Origin: Clostridium sp. CS001
GTDB taxonomy: Bacteria > Bacillota > Clostridia > Clostridiales > Clostridiaceae
NCBI RefSeq assembly: GCF_020443565.1
Contig: NZ_JAIZZN010000002.1
Coordinates: 62,001-126,000, forward strand
Reading direction: 5' to 3'
Length of the DNA: 64,000 nt
The first letter of the stretch is position 1. The number at the start of each line of letters is the position of its first letter. The notes below the pieces were generated by a model, which had not been told where the DNA came from, did no database searches, and saw nothing but the letters and a program-made list of their open reading frames with translations. Shown here in pieces: positions 34,433 through 43,880 of the stretch. Both the position numbers and the translations under genes were made by a program.

Positions 34433-35314
34433 CTATTCCTTATCGCTTCCTCTGAAACCTGAAGTCATAGTTTTTACCTGTTTACCAGTTAAATCTACAG
34501 TATTTGGTGTTGTAGAGTTAATATTTGATAAATTTAAAGTAGCATCAACTGTAACTGTATGGATTACGTTTTTAGTATCTTTGCCACTTAACACTATTTT
34601 AGCAACTTGATTATTAATTATGTTATATTTATTTATATCTCCAGTAACGTTGACGCTTACAACTTTAATCTCGCTTACAAGCTGTGGAAGCATGTTTTTA
34701 ACATCAAGTTCGCCAGCTTTCTCATTCATCCTTGGTTCATCATTATTTTTCACCATGGCTATTGAAGCTATAGCATTTACTAATGGAACTATTTGACTTT
34801 CGCTTAAATTAATAGCCACATTTTTAGTGCCATCTGCGTTAGGAGATACAACTACACCGTCTTTCATGTTGCCTGCTAAAATATCCACCACATTTTCTAC
34901 ACCATTAATCACTTGAGGATTCATCTTCTCATTGATTTTGTTCATGTCATTGTGCTTGTTTTCTTTTACATTATATACTTCACTAGTGCTGAATTTAGAT
35001 ATGCTTTTTCCATCTTGAACAAATGTACTAAAAGCTTGGCTTCCATTACTTGATTTTATTGTAGTAGCCTGACTCATAGCATTTGAAGTTCCATTAACTT
35101 TAATATTGGAGTTAACATCCACTAAACTCACACCATTGTCTTTTACAGATACAGTAACATCTGCTGTTTCATTTCTCACATTTGCAGTGTCTTTTATTGC
35201 TAACTTATAGGCTTCATATCCAGACAATTGATTTGCACTTGCATAGGCAGTTCCCATAAGGACACCACCGCTAACCACTAAACTCATTGCAATGGCGATA
35301 ATTTTCTTATTCAT
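34433..35314 (-). CDS. secreted protein of unknown function
   Basis: A 293-residue exported protein with a signal peptide (MNKKIIAIAMSLVVSGGVLM, cleavage near AYASA). The mature part is rich in Ser, Thr, Asn and Val and predicted beta-strands (VTVSVKDNGVSLVDVNSNIK, IYKY-free), with no cysteines. It resembles lipoprotein-like beta domains but lacks a lipobox. I do not recognise the family. It lies between a VanRS-like kinase gene and an ABC exporter on the same strand, so it is probably a target or ligand-sensing partner of that system. The ATG follows AGGAGGAATAAGT. Confidence 0.7.
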   Translation of the reverse strand: MNKKIIAIAMSLVVSGGVLMGTAYASANQLSGYEAYKLAIKDTANVRNETADVTVSVKDNGVSLVDVNSNIKVNGTSNAMSQATTIKSSNGSQAFSTFVQDGKSISKFSTSEVYNVKENKHNDMNKINEKMNPQVINGVENVVDILAGNMKDGVVVSPNADGTKNVAINLSESQIVPLVNAIASIAMVKNNDEPRMNEKAGELDVKNMLPQLVSEIKVVSVNVTGDINKYNIINNQVAKIVLSGKDTKNVIHTVTVDATLNLSNINSTTPNTVDLTGKQVKTMTSGFRGSDKE

Positions 35315-35432
35315 ACTTATTCCTCCAAACCTTTATTATATTTAGAAAGTGGATGCCACTTCCTATAAATTTAGTATAGCATTGCTTTATTAACTTCCTC
35401 TGAACTATTTCTTATTTATTTCTTAAGATTTC

Positions 35433-36593
35433 TTATTCTGTAACCTTGAATTTTACATTAAAACTTATATAACCATTGTTATACTTTGCATCAATAACAC
35501 CACCTTGCAGCTCCACCATGCTTTTAGCAATAGCAAGACCCAGACCACTTCCACCAGTACTAGAGGATCTGGATTCCTCCACTCTATAAAATCTATCAAA
35601 TATTTTACTTAAATTATCTTCACTTATTTCTTTACATTTATTTTGAATAGATACTAAGGAAAAGCCATTATTTACTGTAAGTATTATCTTTATATCGCTG
35701 GGCTTAACACTATAACTTATGGCATTTATTAATAGATTTTCAAACACACGGGCTACCTTATTTGGATCAACATCTATAATTATTTTTTCTTTTGTAAATT
35801 CCTTTGATATTGTTACATTGGCATTCTCGCAAATTGGTACTAATTCTTCAATGAGTTGATCCAGTAGTTCATTTAATGTGATGTTTTGTTTAACAAACTT
35901 CACTGCATTATTTGCAAGTTTTGTATATTCAAATAGGTCATTTATCAAGATTTCAAGTTTTTCAGCTTGATTATAGGATATGCTAGCATACTGATCCAAC
36001 TGATTTTCCTCTGTATATTTTTTGTTTTTTATAAGTTCCAAATACCCTTTGATGGAAGTTAACGGTGTTCTTAGATCATGAGAAACATTCGTAATTAGAT
36101 CATTCTTTGTTTTTTCTGCTTTTCTCTCACTGTCTATCTTAGTTTTAAGCTCTTCAGCCATATAATTTATATTATCTGCAAGCATTGATAATTCATCATT
36201 TCCATATTTTTTTATTTTATAATCTAAATTGCCTTTAGATATTTCTAAAAGCCCTATAGATACTATTTCTATATACTTCATCTTTTTGTTAGTTATAAAA
36301 TAAAAGATTATTAAGAAAGATAAAAATGAAATACTTACTGATAGTACCTTACTATCAATATCCCTATCTCGGTCATAATCGCTTTTATTGTATTCCATTC
36401 TTGTATGGTCATTTTTTCCCACTAAAACTCTATTAGATACACCACCAATTATCATTGATATTATAAAACACATGGCAAAGATCAAGATTAATTCCAATCG
36501 TATGCTCTTTTTAATTTTATCTCTAACTGCAAGGGAGACACTTATAAATGAAGAGGGGATTGCTTTAATTATTGGGACAAATTTAGTTTTCAA
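35433..36593 (-). CDS. VanS-like sensor histidine kinase
   Basis: A 386-residue kinase with two membrane helices (about 33-53 and 83-101) enclosing a short extracellular loop rich in charged residues (HTRMEYNKSDYDRDRD). A HAMP linker follows (about 101-155), then the dimerisation domain with His172 (TNVSHDLRTPLTS) and the HATPase (NLLINAISYS, GGSGLGLAIAKS). The G1 motif is degenerate (IQNKCKEISEDN instead of DxGxG), also seen in some VanS-like kinases. It starts with TTG, overlapping the regulator by 11 nt. Signal is unknown; cell-wall stress or peptide antibiotics are likely. Confidence 0.88.
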   Translation of the reverse strand: MKTKFVPIIKAIPSSFISVSLAVRDKIKKSIRLELILIFAMCFIISMIIGGVSNRVLVGKNDHTRMEYNKSDYDRDRDIDSKVLSVSISFLSFLIIFYFITNKKMKYIEIVSIGLLEISKGNLDYKIKKYGNDELSMLADNINYMAEELKTKIDSERKAEKTKNDLITNVSHDLRTPLTSIKGYLELIKNKKYTEENQLDQYASISYNQAEKLEILINDLFEYTKLANNAVKFVKQNITLNELLDQLIEELVPICENANVTISKEFTKEKIIIDVDPNKVARVFENLLINAISYSVKPSDIKIILTVNNGFSLVSIQNKCKEISEDNLSKIFDRFYRVEESRSSSTGGSGLGLAIAKSMVELQGGVIDAKYNNGYISFNVKFKVTE

Positions 36594-37278
36594 TTTTATA
36601 ACCTACTCCCCAAATGGTTTTAATAAACCTTGGCTTTCTTGGATTTTCTTCTATCTTCTCTCTTATTTTTCTTATGTGAACCATTATAGTATTATCTGAT
36701 TCCATAAATTCTTCTTTCCACACAGCTTCATATATTCGCTTTATACTAAAAACTATTCCTCTGTTTCTTGCAATAAGGAGAAGTATATCAAATTCTCTTG
36801 GTGTAAGCCTCACATTTTTGTCCCCAACTTTAATTTCATGAGTATTGGTATTTATATATAAATCGTCTACTTCAATTATACTTTCATCTTTATGTTCACT
36901 TATATCCAATCTCGTATATTTTCGTAGCTGAGATTTCACTCTTGCTAAAAGCTCCAGTGGGTTAAAAGGCTTAGAAACATAATCATCTGCTCCTGTAGTA
37001 AGTCCCATAATTTTATCCATATCCTCACTTTTAGCTGAAAGCATAATAATAGGCATGTTTTTATACTCTCTTATTTTCCTACATGCCTCCAGACCATCCA
37101 TAATAGGCATCATGATATCAAGTATAATTAAATCTATATGCTGATTATTTAAAATATTTAAGGCTTCCACTCCATTGGCAGCCATAATAACACTATAGCC
37201 ATCATTGGATAAGTATATACCTATTAAATCTCTAATTTCTTTTTCATCATCCACTACCAAAATAACTTCTTTATCCAT
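36583..37278 (-). CDS. VanR-like OmpR-family response regulator
   Basis: A 231-residue regulator with a complete receiver domain (acidic pair near residues 10-11, phospho-acceptor Asp54 in LIILDIMMP, Lys in VSKPFNPLE). A winged-helix DNA-binding domain follows (RLTPREFDILLLIARNRGIV, TIWGVGYKIEN). It overlaps the kinase by 11 nt. ATG 37278 has AAAGGAG six bases upstream; the longer frame to 37326 lacks a site. It should control its own operon and the downstream secreted protein and ABC genes. Confidence 0.93.
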   Translation of the reverse strand: MDKEVILVVDDEKEIRDLIGIYLSNDGYSVIMAANGVEALNILNNQHIDLIILDIMMPIMDGLEACRKIREYKNMPIIMLSAKSEDMDKIMGLTTGADDYVSKPFNPLELLARVKSQLRKYTRLDISEHKDESIIEVDDLYINTNTHEIKVGDKNVRLTPREFDILLLIARNRGIVFSIKRIYEAVWKEEFMESDNTIMVHIRKIREKIEENPRKPRFIKTIWGVGYKIEN

Positions 37279-37663
37279 AATAAGCTCCTTTCTAAGAAAT
37301 ATTGCCAAGCAGTTTATAAATTGCATAAAGGCATAGATACATATATAGTAATAACTTTATCCAAGTAATTGGATTTTACATGTTTTGTTTCTATTATAAT
37401 ATAAATATCTTAATTATTCATAATTGAAAATCTTAATATTTCCTTAATATAACCACAATGCAATGAGGTTGTGAATTGAATGTAGGTGAAAATGAAATTC
37501 TAGATCCTTTGTTCCCGATTTTGTAGATACCATATCAGCGCAAAATGTATGCTTGAAACTGTTATAATTCTTAATCAAAAAATAAGACTTTTTTAATGTG
37601 ATTTTAATCTTACTAATTGATAATGTAAAGCATCAGAAAGTTTGTATAAGGAAAGGGGAAAAT
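37279..37663. other. divergent intergenic region
   Basis: This AT-rich region separates the VanR-like gene from dedA. TATAAT boxes are visible at 37397-37402 and 37563-37568, but without a convincing -35 at 17 bp. I see no gene, repeat or large hairpin. Confidence 0.4.
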
Positions 37664-38350
37664 ATGAGTATTTTAATGAATGTTATAAATGTAATAATGC
37701 ATATTGATAGTTATTTGGTATTAATGATGCAGCAATATGGAATATTAACCTATGCTATTCTTTTTTTAATTATCTTCTTAGAAACAGGATTGGTTGTTAC
37801 ACCATTGTTACCAGGAGACTCAATGCTATTTGCAGCGGGTGCATTAGCTGCAATTGGGTCAATGAATTTATTAACCCTGCTAATAGTAATATACCTTGCT
37901 GCAATACTGGGGGACACTGCTAATTATTATATTGGCAAGAAGATTGGAAATAAGATATTAGAGAAGGAAGAAGTAAGGTTTATTAACAAAGAGTATTTAA
38001 AAAAGGCTCAGAAGTTCTATGAAAAGCATGGATCAATGACAATAGTTATAGCAAGATTTATTCCTATAATTAGAACTTTTGCACCTTTTATCGCAGGCAT
38101 AGGAAAAATGAATTATTCAAAGTTCATACCTTACAATATTATTGGCGGGGGATTATGGGTAAGTTTATTCTTAGGTGGTGGTTATTTTTTTGGCAACCTG
38201 CCTTTTATAAAAAATCATTTTTCTTATGTGCTAATGGCTATAATAATCGTTTCATTATTGCCTGGAGTTATAGTGTTCATGAAAGAAAAGAGAAAAACAG
38301 GAAGAAATGATGAAAATGATATCCTTAATACTCAGTCTGACACTAATTAA
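37664..38350 (+). CDS. DedA family membrane protein
   Basis: A 228-residue membrane protein with about five helices. DedA hallmarks are FLETGLVVTPLLPGDSMLFAAGALA, ILGDTANYYIGKKIG and the motif FIPIIRTFAPFIAGIGKM. DedA proteins move lipid carriers such as undecaprenyl phosphate across the membrane. ATG 37664 has AAGGAAAGGGG upstream. A PAP2 phosphatase follows 133 bp downstream in the same direction, which fits a shared role in lipid-carrier recycling. Confidence 0.92.
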   Translation: MSILMNVINVIMHIDSYLVLMMQQYGILTYAILFLIIFLETGLVVTPLLPGDSMLFAAGALAAIGSMNLLTLLIVIYLAAILGDTANYYIGKKIGNKILEKEEVRFINKEYLKKAQKFYEKHGSMTIVIARFIPIIRTFAPFIAGIGKMNYSKFIPYNIIGGGLWVSLFLGGGYFFGNLPFIKNHFSYVLMAIIIVSLLPGVIVFMKEKRKTGRNDENDILNTQSDTN

Positions 38351-38483
38351 GAAAGTTTAATAAGTCTCACACTGATTGAAAAAAAATAAAAATCTTCACG
38401 TGTAATTTTAATATTACAGATACCTAATATGAAATAGAGTGATATATAGATGCATCTAGTAAAGAAAGAAAAAAGAAGGGGGT

Positions 38484-39041
38484 ATGAAGAGAATGATGTC
38501 AATGGTACAGAGATTTGATAATTCAATATTATTGTATATAAAAGATAATATGCATGGAATTATTATGGATAAGGGTATGGTTATATCAACATATCTAGGT
38601 AATGGCGGGGTTATATGGATTATAATAATAGCATTACTTATGATTAATAAAAAATATAGAAAAATAGGCTTTATGGCTTTAGGAGCTTTAATACTAAGCA
38701 CAATCTTAGGAGAGGAAATATTGAAAAATGCAGTTAAGCGTACAAGGCCATCAGAAGCTATAGAGGCGTGGAACCTTTTAATTGCAAAGCCCTTATCATA
38801 TTCATTCCCTTCAGGGCATACTACATCCTCATTTGCAGTGGCGGGAGTATTAGCAAAATACTTTAAACGTTATGCCTTTGGATTTTTGGGGTTAGCATCT
38901 TTAATAGGATTTTCAAGAGTATATCTATATGTACATTATCCTACAGATGTTTTGGCAGGTATGGTTTTAGGTCTCATGTGTAGTGGAATAATAATTTACT
39001 TCTCTGATAAGTTAAACATTAATATAAAGGCTAGAATATAA
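38484..39041 (+). CDS. PAP2 superfamily phosphatase
   Basis: A 185-residue integral membrane phosphatase with six predicted helices. The three PAP2 motifs are complete: KNAVKRTRPSE, PSGHTTSSF and SRVYLYVHYPTDVLAG. Such enzymes dephosphorylate undecaprenyl diphosphate or phosphatidic acid, feeding wall and lipid synthesis. AGAAGGGGG precedes the ATG. It follows dedA, and both genes act on polyprenyl or phospholipid phosphates in related organisms. It ends at a convergent terminator. Confidence 0.92.
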   Translation: MKRMMSMVQRFDNSILLYIKDNMHGIIMDKGMVISTYLGNGGVIWIIIIALLMINKKYRKIGFMALGALILSTILGEEILKNAVKRTRPSEAIEAWNLLIAKPLSYSFPSGHTTSSFAVAGVLAKYFKRYAFGFLGLASLIGFSRVYLYVHYPTDVLAGMVLGLMCSGIIIYFSDKLNINIKARI

Positions 39042-39109
39042 TAGAACATTCATTATTCAAAAGAAAAAGGTAATGTTAGTTGATTATAGAGTGATATCCT
39101 AGGTAGAAA

Positions 39110-39170
39110 ATAAAAACTTCTAGTTTACGCTACGCACTTGAAGGTTGTAGTATAAACTAGAAACTTTTAC
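39110..39170. terminator. convergent terminator between PAP2 and QueG-like genes
   Basis: AACTTCTAGTTTA pairs with TAAACTAGAAACTT (one bulge) around a 20-nt loop, with A and T runs on the two sides. Confidence 0.7.
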
Positions 39171-39197
39171 TTTTACATAGGTTTCTTGTAACTTATA

Positions 39198-39899
39198 TTA
39201 AATCTTATTTTCCCTTTTTCCTGAAGGTCCTAACATATTTGGGCATAAGGTTCTGCACTTATAACAGTTATAAAACCAAAATCCGCTATTAGATTTAACT
39301 GCAATATGACTTCTACATAATGGTTGATCTATTGTTATGCCATTTAGTGCTTTCATAGGACAATTATCAATACATATTGTGCATTTATCTAAACAATAGT
39401 TTTCCTTTATCATTGAGTCGTAGTCCACTTCTACATCTATAAGTAAAGCTCCAAGATACATCATATTACCTAAATCTTCGTTTACTAAAAGAGTGTTTTT
39501 GCCAATGCACCCAATGCCAGCCAGTTCTCCAGCATGTTTTAAAGATAATATTCCTTTGCCTTGTTGTTTTCTCTCATCCCAATATTCAAAAGGATCATCC
39601 GATGGTATCATAACCGCACCAACGCCTAGCTTATCTAAATCGCAACACGCATTTAAGCATATTCTGTCTAGTTCCTTAAAAGTTGAGGCTGTTGCATGAG
39701 TGTATACAACTCTGTTGCCACAAAGCATACTTGCTTTTGGTACTCTTTTGGCAAAAGACACTACAGATTTACATTGAAGAAAGATGTCCTTTGGATGAAA
39801 TCCTTCAGGAGCATCTTTAAATCTTTCAACAGGTGCAATACCACAAAGGTCTGCACCTAAATCAAATAAAATTTTCTTTATTTCACTAGAATTAATCAA
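39198..39899 (-). CDS. short QueG-like iron-sulfur protein
   Basis: A 233-residue protein related to epoxyqueuosine reductase (QueG). Visible are LFDLGADLCGIAPVERF, AGELAGIGCIGKNTLLVNEDLG and two cluster motifs (CLDKCTICIDNCPMKAL and CYKCRTLCPN). Full-length QueG is 300 residues or more and has an extra C-terminal HEAT-like part, so this is a short variant whose substrate is uncertain. ATG 39899 has AAAAGGAG upstream. It is 27 bp after an MBL gene in the same direction, so the two form an operon. Confidence 0.82.
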   Translation of the reverse strand: MINSSEIKKILFDLGADLCGIAPVERFKDAPEGFHPKDIFLQCKSVVSFAKRVPKASMLCGNRVVYTHATASTFKELDRICLNACCDLDKLGVGAVMIPSDDPFEYWDERKQQGKGILSLKHAGELAGIGCIGKNTLLVNEDLGNMMYLGALLIDVEVDYDSMIKENYCLDKCTICIDNCPMKALNGITIDQPLCRSHIAVKSNSGFWFYNCYKCRTLCPNMLGPSGKRENKI

Positions 39900-39926
39900 A
39901 ATTTTATTCTCCTTTTAAAATCTTAT

Positions 39927-40562
39927 TTATAGTTTAAGACAAGGTCCATGACCAGCGGCTACAAAACTAGGGTTTAACTGCAGCAAGGCCTGTTGTAACT
40001 GAGCACGTTTCTCAGGATCTGGCACCTGTTCTGGGCGGATATTATTAACCTCAGTGTGCCAATTAGATTCATTAACCCTGCCCATTTCGCTTCCAAAAGC
40101 CATCATTAAATCACTACTAAAGAATATTCCACGGTTTTTTTCCACAGCTAGTAGTCCTTCCCAAAGATGCATTTCAGATGGATAGCTGAGGAATTCAAGC
40201 TCATAATCATTAGTTTTTATAGTATCTCCAGCATTCTTTATAATAACCTCATCTATAAGTCCAAATCCTATTAGCTGCTGCGCTGTTGTTTGAGAACAAA
40301 CTGCTTTAGCATTAGGGAACTGTTTTAATATTATGCCCAAACCACCACATTCATCTGATTCGAAGTGGGAAATAAATATGTACTTCAAATCCTTGCCATT
40401 AAGTGCTGCTTTTAGCTCAGGTATCATAGCCTCTGCTTGCTTAACATTACCTGTATGAATTAGAATTGGCTCATCTGCCAAAAGTAAATATTGATTAAAT
40501 GAAAGATTAATCTGTGGGATATAGGTGGAAAATTGATATAAATCTTTATCGTTAATTAACAT
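39927..40562 (-). CDS. MBL-fold metallo-hydrolase, FprA-type
   Basis: A 211-residue metallo-beta-lactamase-fold protein of the oxygen-binding di-iron (ODP/FprA) type without a flavodoxin domain. The metal motif is SHFESDECGGL (H-x-E-x-D), with later ligands HLWEGL and the final GHGP. It may reduce oxygen or NO, or act as a redox sensor. ATG 40562 follows AAAGGAGC. It is divergent from a MocR regulator, which may control it together with the QueG-like gene. Confidence 0.82.
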   Translation of the reverse strand: MLINDKDLYQFSTYIPQINLSFNQYLLLADEPILIHTGNVKQAEAMIPELKAALNGKDLKYIFISHFESDECGGLGIILKQFPNAKAVCSQTTAQQLIGFGLIDEVIIKNAGDTIKTNDYELEFLSYPSEMHLWEGLLAVEKNRGIFFSSDLMMAFGSEMGRVNESNWHTEVNNIRPEQVPDPEKRAQLQQALLQLNPSFVAAGHGPCLKL

Positions 40563-40620
40563 ATAATCGGCTCCTTTTTTCTTAAGTTAATCGTTTTTTA
40601 AAAGTTTCATTAGGACTCAA

Positions 40621-40682
40621 TTGTACTTTTAATAAAATAATTATATAATAAATGTGGACTTGTTAAAAGGTCCAATTTTAAC
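40621..40682 (+). promoter_or_regulatory. mocR promoter with downstream inverted-repeat operator
   Basis: TTGTAC (40621-40626) and TATAAT (40644-40649) are separated by 17 bp. Downstream GTTAAAA-ggtccaa-TTTTAAC (40662-40682) is a perfect 7-bp inverted repeat, and GGAC/GTCC also pair around it. The position suggests that MocR represses its own gene and the divergent MBL gene. Confidence 0.7.
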
Positions 40683-40720
40683 AAAATTGTAGGATACAGT
40701 TTGAAAGGAGTGATTTTAAG

Positions 40721-42133
40721 ATGATTATTATAAATGGTGAATCGGATATTCCACTGTACTTGCAAGTCTATAATCAAATAAAGGAACAGATTACTACGGG
40801 GCAAATACTAGTAGGAGAAAAACTTCCATCAACTCGAAAGCTTTCCACAACATTAAATGTCAGTAGAAATACAGTAGAAAATGCATATCAACAGCTTTGT
40901 TCGGAAGGGTATATTGAAAGTAAGGCAGGTAGTGGGTTTATCTCCCTGAAATTAGATTTCATAGATAATCCAAAACCAGTAAGTAAGGTACTTAAGAACA
41001 TTGAAAAGGTTAAAGAGGTAGTCCATAAGGAAGGCTATGGTAATAACTATAAATATAACTTTAGTTATGGCGGGCTCAGCTCCTCTGATTTTCCTCAAGG
41101 TTTATGGAGAAAGATCTCAAACAAATGTATATCATCCATAGATGCTGAGAGTTTTACATCATATAAAGCCACAAAGGGTGAGCCTGATCTACAAATTGAG
41201 CTCATGAAATACTTAACTCAGTCAAGGGGAGTTTCCTGCATACCTGAGCAAATTATTATTACCTCTGGTATGGAATACTGCTTAAGCTTGTTATGCCAGC
41301 TACTTAGGGGAGACTTCCAGAAAATAGCTTTGGAGGACCCTGGTTACTTAGGCGCAAAAAATATAGTCATTAATAATGGTTATGAAGTTATTCCAATCGG
41401 TTTGGACAAAGATGGTATAAATATTGAAGAACTAGAAAGTAGCTCTGCAAAAATAGTATATGTGACTCCTTCACATCAGTTTCCCACTGGCTCAGTAATG
41501 TCAATACAAAAGAGATTAAAACTTTTAGATTGGGCAATAAGAAAAGAAGGAATTATAATTGAGGATGATTATGATAGTGAATTTAGATACAATTCAAGAC
41601 CTATTCCATCCTTGCAAGGTATTGATAGTAAAGGCTGTGTTGTATATATTGGAACATTTTCAAAATCCCTATCACCTAGCCTGCGCCTAAATTATATGAT
41701 ATTGCCACCAGCATTGTTAGAAAAATACGATAAACTTTTCAATAGATATCAATGTTCCGTCCCTTTCATTGAACAAAAGGTAGTCCAACAATTTATGCAT
41801 CTAGGTCATTGGGATAGGCATTTGCGAAGGATTTGTCTTACTAGTAAAAGAAAGCATGATATATTAATTCAAACAATCCATGAACAAATGGGAAGTAAGG
41901 TTATTGTCCATGGTAAAGGTGCGGGACTGCATATCTTACTGGAATTCAATAATGGATTAAGTGAAGAGCAATTAATTGAAAGGGCTAAAAATTGTGGTGT
42001 CATAGTTTCTCCAGTATCAGTATTTTGGATGAAACCTGATAAATATTCCAATAACATGATCTTACTTGGATTTGGGAAGATGTCTGAGAATGAGATTGTG
42101 GAAGGGATAACAGCACTTAAAAATGCATTTTAA
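40721..42133 (+). CDS. MocR-type GntR/aminotransferase regulator
   Basis: A 470-residue regulator: GntR winged HTH (about 10-75; YNQIKEQITTGQILVGEKLP then STRKLSTTLNVSRNTVENA) fused to a class I aminotransferase domain (about 110-465). The PLP lysine is in GTFSKSLSPSLRLNYM and the PLP site reads VTPSHQFPTGSVMS and EDDYDSEFRY. MocR proteins use PLP as effector and usually control B6, amino acid or GABA genes. ATG follows AAAGGAG. The promoter and a 7-bp inverted repeat lie in the divergent region with the MBL gene. Confidence 0.92.
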   Translation: MIIINGESDIPLYLQVYNQIKEQITTGQILVGEKLPSTRKLSTTLNVSRNTVENAYQQLCSEGYIESKAGSGFISLKLDFIDNPKPVSKVLKNIEKVKEVVHKEGYGNNYKYNFSYGGLSSSDFPQGLWRKISNKCISSIDAESFTSYKATKGEPDLQIELMKYLTQSRGVSCIPEQIIITSGMEYCLSLLCQLLRGDFQKIALEDPGYLGAKNIVINNGYEVIPIGLDKDGINIEELESSSAKIVYVTPSHQFPTGSVMSIQKRLKLLDWAIRKEGIIIEDDYDSEFRYNSRPIPSLQGIDSKGCVVYIGTFSKSLSPSLRLNYMILPPALLEKYDKLFNRYQCSVPFIEQKVVQQFMHLGHWDRHLRRICLTSKRKHDILIQTIHEQMGSKVIVHGKGAGLHILLEFNNGLSEEQLIERAKNCGVIVSPVSVFWMKPDKYSNNMILLGFGKMSENEIVEGITALKNAF

Positions 42134-42393
42134 ATAGTCTACTAGGGACAGGGTTTGCTATATTTATACATTAAGTATAACATAAATTTTAACCTAGCTA
42201 TAGATGAGGTTTATGCCTTAACAGTCAATATAAAGATAAGTGTTTTTTAGATAGAGAACAGGTATTTATATAATTACATACATTATATTAAATTAATGTT
42301 ATAATTAGTATAAGGAAGGCCGCAATTTAACATGGTATCTTATTAGTTAAATGAAGGTATAAATGCGAACGAATATAATAGGGGGATAGTATC

Positions 42394-42570
42394 ATGGAAT
42401 ATAAAACTGAGATAATTGGTACACTTTTTGATAATAAACGTTCTTTAAAACGAAAATGTGATGAGATTCTTTTTAAATACGCAAATGAGGGTTGGGAATT
42501 TGTTAATTCTCAAGGTACAGATATATTCAATTGTATGTTGATATTTATATTCAAAAGAGAAAAGAAGTAA
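42394..42570 (+). CDS. small DUF4177 family protein
   Basis: A 58-residue soluble protein: MEYKTEIIGTLFDNKRSLKR, then KCDEILFKYANEGWEFVN and a tail ending MLIFIFKREKK. The motif YANEGWEFVN is the DUF4177 signature. The ATG follows GGGGGATAGTATC. It is monocistronic in the space between mocR and the LytTR region. DUF4177 proteins are small and of unknown function, common in phage and plasmid neighbourhoods. Confidence 0.8.
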   Translation: MEYKTEIIGTLFDNKRSLKRKCDEILFKYANEGWEFVNSQGTDIFNCMLIFIFKREKK

Positions 42571-42659
42571 GTGTAGTGTGGTATCCAATTAATCCTTAAT
42601 CTCCATAAATAGCTTAAAACTGATGAATTTACGATACTTTAATAGTTTAAAGAAAGTTT

Positions 42660-42692
42660 ATTGGCTTGTCTATTTTGGCAAGCCAATTTTGT
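42660..42692. terminator. terminator hairpin TTGGCTTGTC / GGCAAGCCAA
   Basis: A 10-bp stem with one G-T wobble and loop TATTTT, followed by TTTTGTATTCTTTT. It ends the LytTR operon (minus) or the DUF4177 transcript (plus). Confidence 0.75.
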
Positions 42693-42704
42693 ATTCTTTT
42701 CTCT

Positions 42705-43373
42705 TCAATATTGCCTATGATCCTCTATTTTAGAAACTATATTATGGAATTCCAGTGTGTATGATATGCCTCCAAATAGCGTATAGTACTGTCCAAGCTT
42801 TACAAGATACAAGGTGTTATTCATTTTTATCTTAGCCGGAATTCCATAATCTATGATTTCAAGAGAAAGGCTATTCTTTTTACAATAATCACCAACTACC
42901 TCCATAAACATATCTTCAGTATCAGGTCTCGTAGGGAGATCTTCTACTAGAATCCTGCTATAGTATTCAAGTCCCGAATTCAATTCCTTAGCGATGTTCT
43001 TCAAATATAGATAATTGAGGAACCAAACTAACAGTAATGCTGCTACGTTTGCCAGAACTATATACCTAATGACCTGGGGGACCCAATAAGCAGAAAACAT
43101 AATAATTGTACTAAATATCCCTATCCAATAAATAATAGCAGAACCTGAAAATAGATGGAATTCTTTTTTTCTAACAGTGCTTCTATATATCATAAATCGG
43201 ATGAACAGACCAAGCAGAATATAACCAATGATGATTGGAATAAGGAAAGTGCCAACAATTTGTAAATGCTGAATATCACGATGCACTAACAAATTAATAA
43301 GCGTACTTGCAAATAGTATCAGTGCTAAGAAAAATCCTTTCAGTGTAATATCTTTTCTATCTTCCTTTGTCAT
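42705..43373 (-). CDS. membrane protein partner of the LytTR regulator
   Basis: A 222-residue protein with about five N-terminal helices (residues 10-130) and a cytoplasmic C-terminal domain of about 90 residues (EVVGDYCKKNSLSLEIIDYG, LYLVKLGQYYTLFGGISYTL). It overlaps the LytTR gene by 4 nt and is therefore co-translated with it. LytTR genes in Firmicutes are often followed by membrane proteins that restrain them. I do not recognise a named family; the helical layout differs from the shorter DUF3021 partners. Confidence 0.65.
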   Translation of the reverse strand: MTKEDRKDITLKGFFLALILFASTLINLLVHRDIQHLQIVGTFLIPIIIGYILLGLFIRFMIYRSTVRKKEFHLFSGSAIIYWIGIFSTIIMFSAYWVPQVIRYIVLANVAALLLVWFLNYLYLKNIAKELNSGLEYYSRILVEDLPTRPDTEDMFMEVVGDYCKKNSLSLEIIDYGIPAKIKMNNTLYLVKLGQYYTLFGGISYTLEFHNIVSKIEDHRQY

Positions 43374-43822
43374 GAATTTCTACCTCCAATCTTTGTCCGG
43401 AGAAGCCGGAGATATTTTCTGGAAATATACGTCTCCATACCATTATAAAATGTTGCTTTCATTAGACCGTTTGCTAACGGACTGTAATATTGCACCTGTT
43501 TTAGATTAATTATAACCGACTTAGAAACACGGGCAAATTGTTGAGGAAGTATATCTTCCAGTTCGTAAAGTCGTTTCTTAGCTTCATACACCGTGCTGCC
43601 AGTGTACACAAATAATAGCTCCTGAATAGTCTCAATGTATAAAATATGTTCACAAGAAATTGAATATCTCTTTTCTCCCAGAAAACAAGGAATTGTCACT
43701 GTCTGATAGATACCTTTTTCAATCATTTCCTGTAATTTCATAATTTCAGGATGGTTTTGATAAACCTGCAGGACCGCACATTCCTCTTCTGGAGAATTTA
43801 TATACCGTATTTCTACTTTCAT
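43370..43822 (-). CDS. LytTR DNA-binding regulator
   Basis: A 150-residue LytTR-family regulator without a receiver domain. The N-terminal 60 residues are a linker or dimerisation segment; the LytTR domain spans about 65-145 (ILYIETIQELLFVYTGSTVY, RLYELEDILPQQFARVSKSV, YISRKYLRLLRTKIG). ATG 43822 has AAAGGAGG nine bases upstream; the ATG at 43831 overlaps that site. Two 11-bp direct repeats spaced 21 bp lie 60-90 bp upstream, as expected for LytTR binding. Confidence 0.88.
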   Translation of the reverse strand: MKVEIRYINSPEEECAVLQVYQNHPEIMKLQEMIEKGIYQTVTIPCFLGEKRYSISCEHILYIETIQELLFVYTGSTVYEAKKRLYELEDILPQQFARVSKSVIINLKQVQYYSPLANGLMKATFYNGMETYISRKYLRLLRTKIGGRNS

Positions 43823-43880
43823 GGGTATCATCCTCCTTTCTTATATAATATCTGTTTTTACATGAAGTATCTACAACTTA

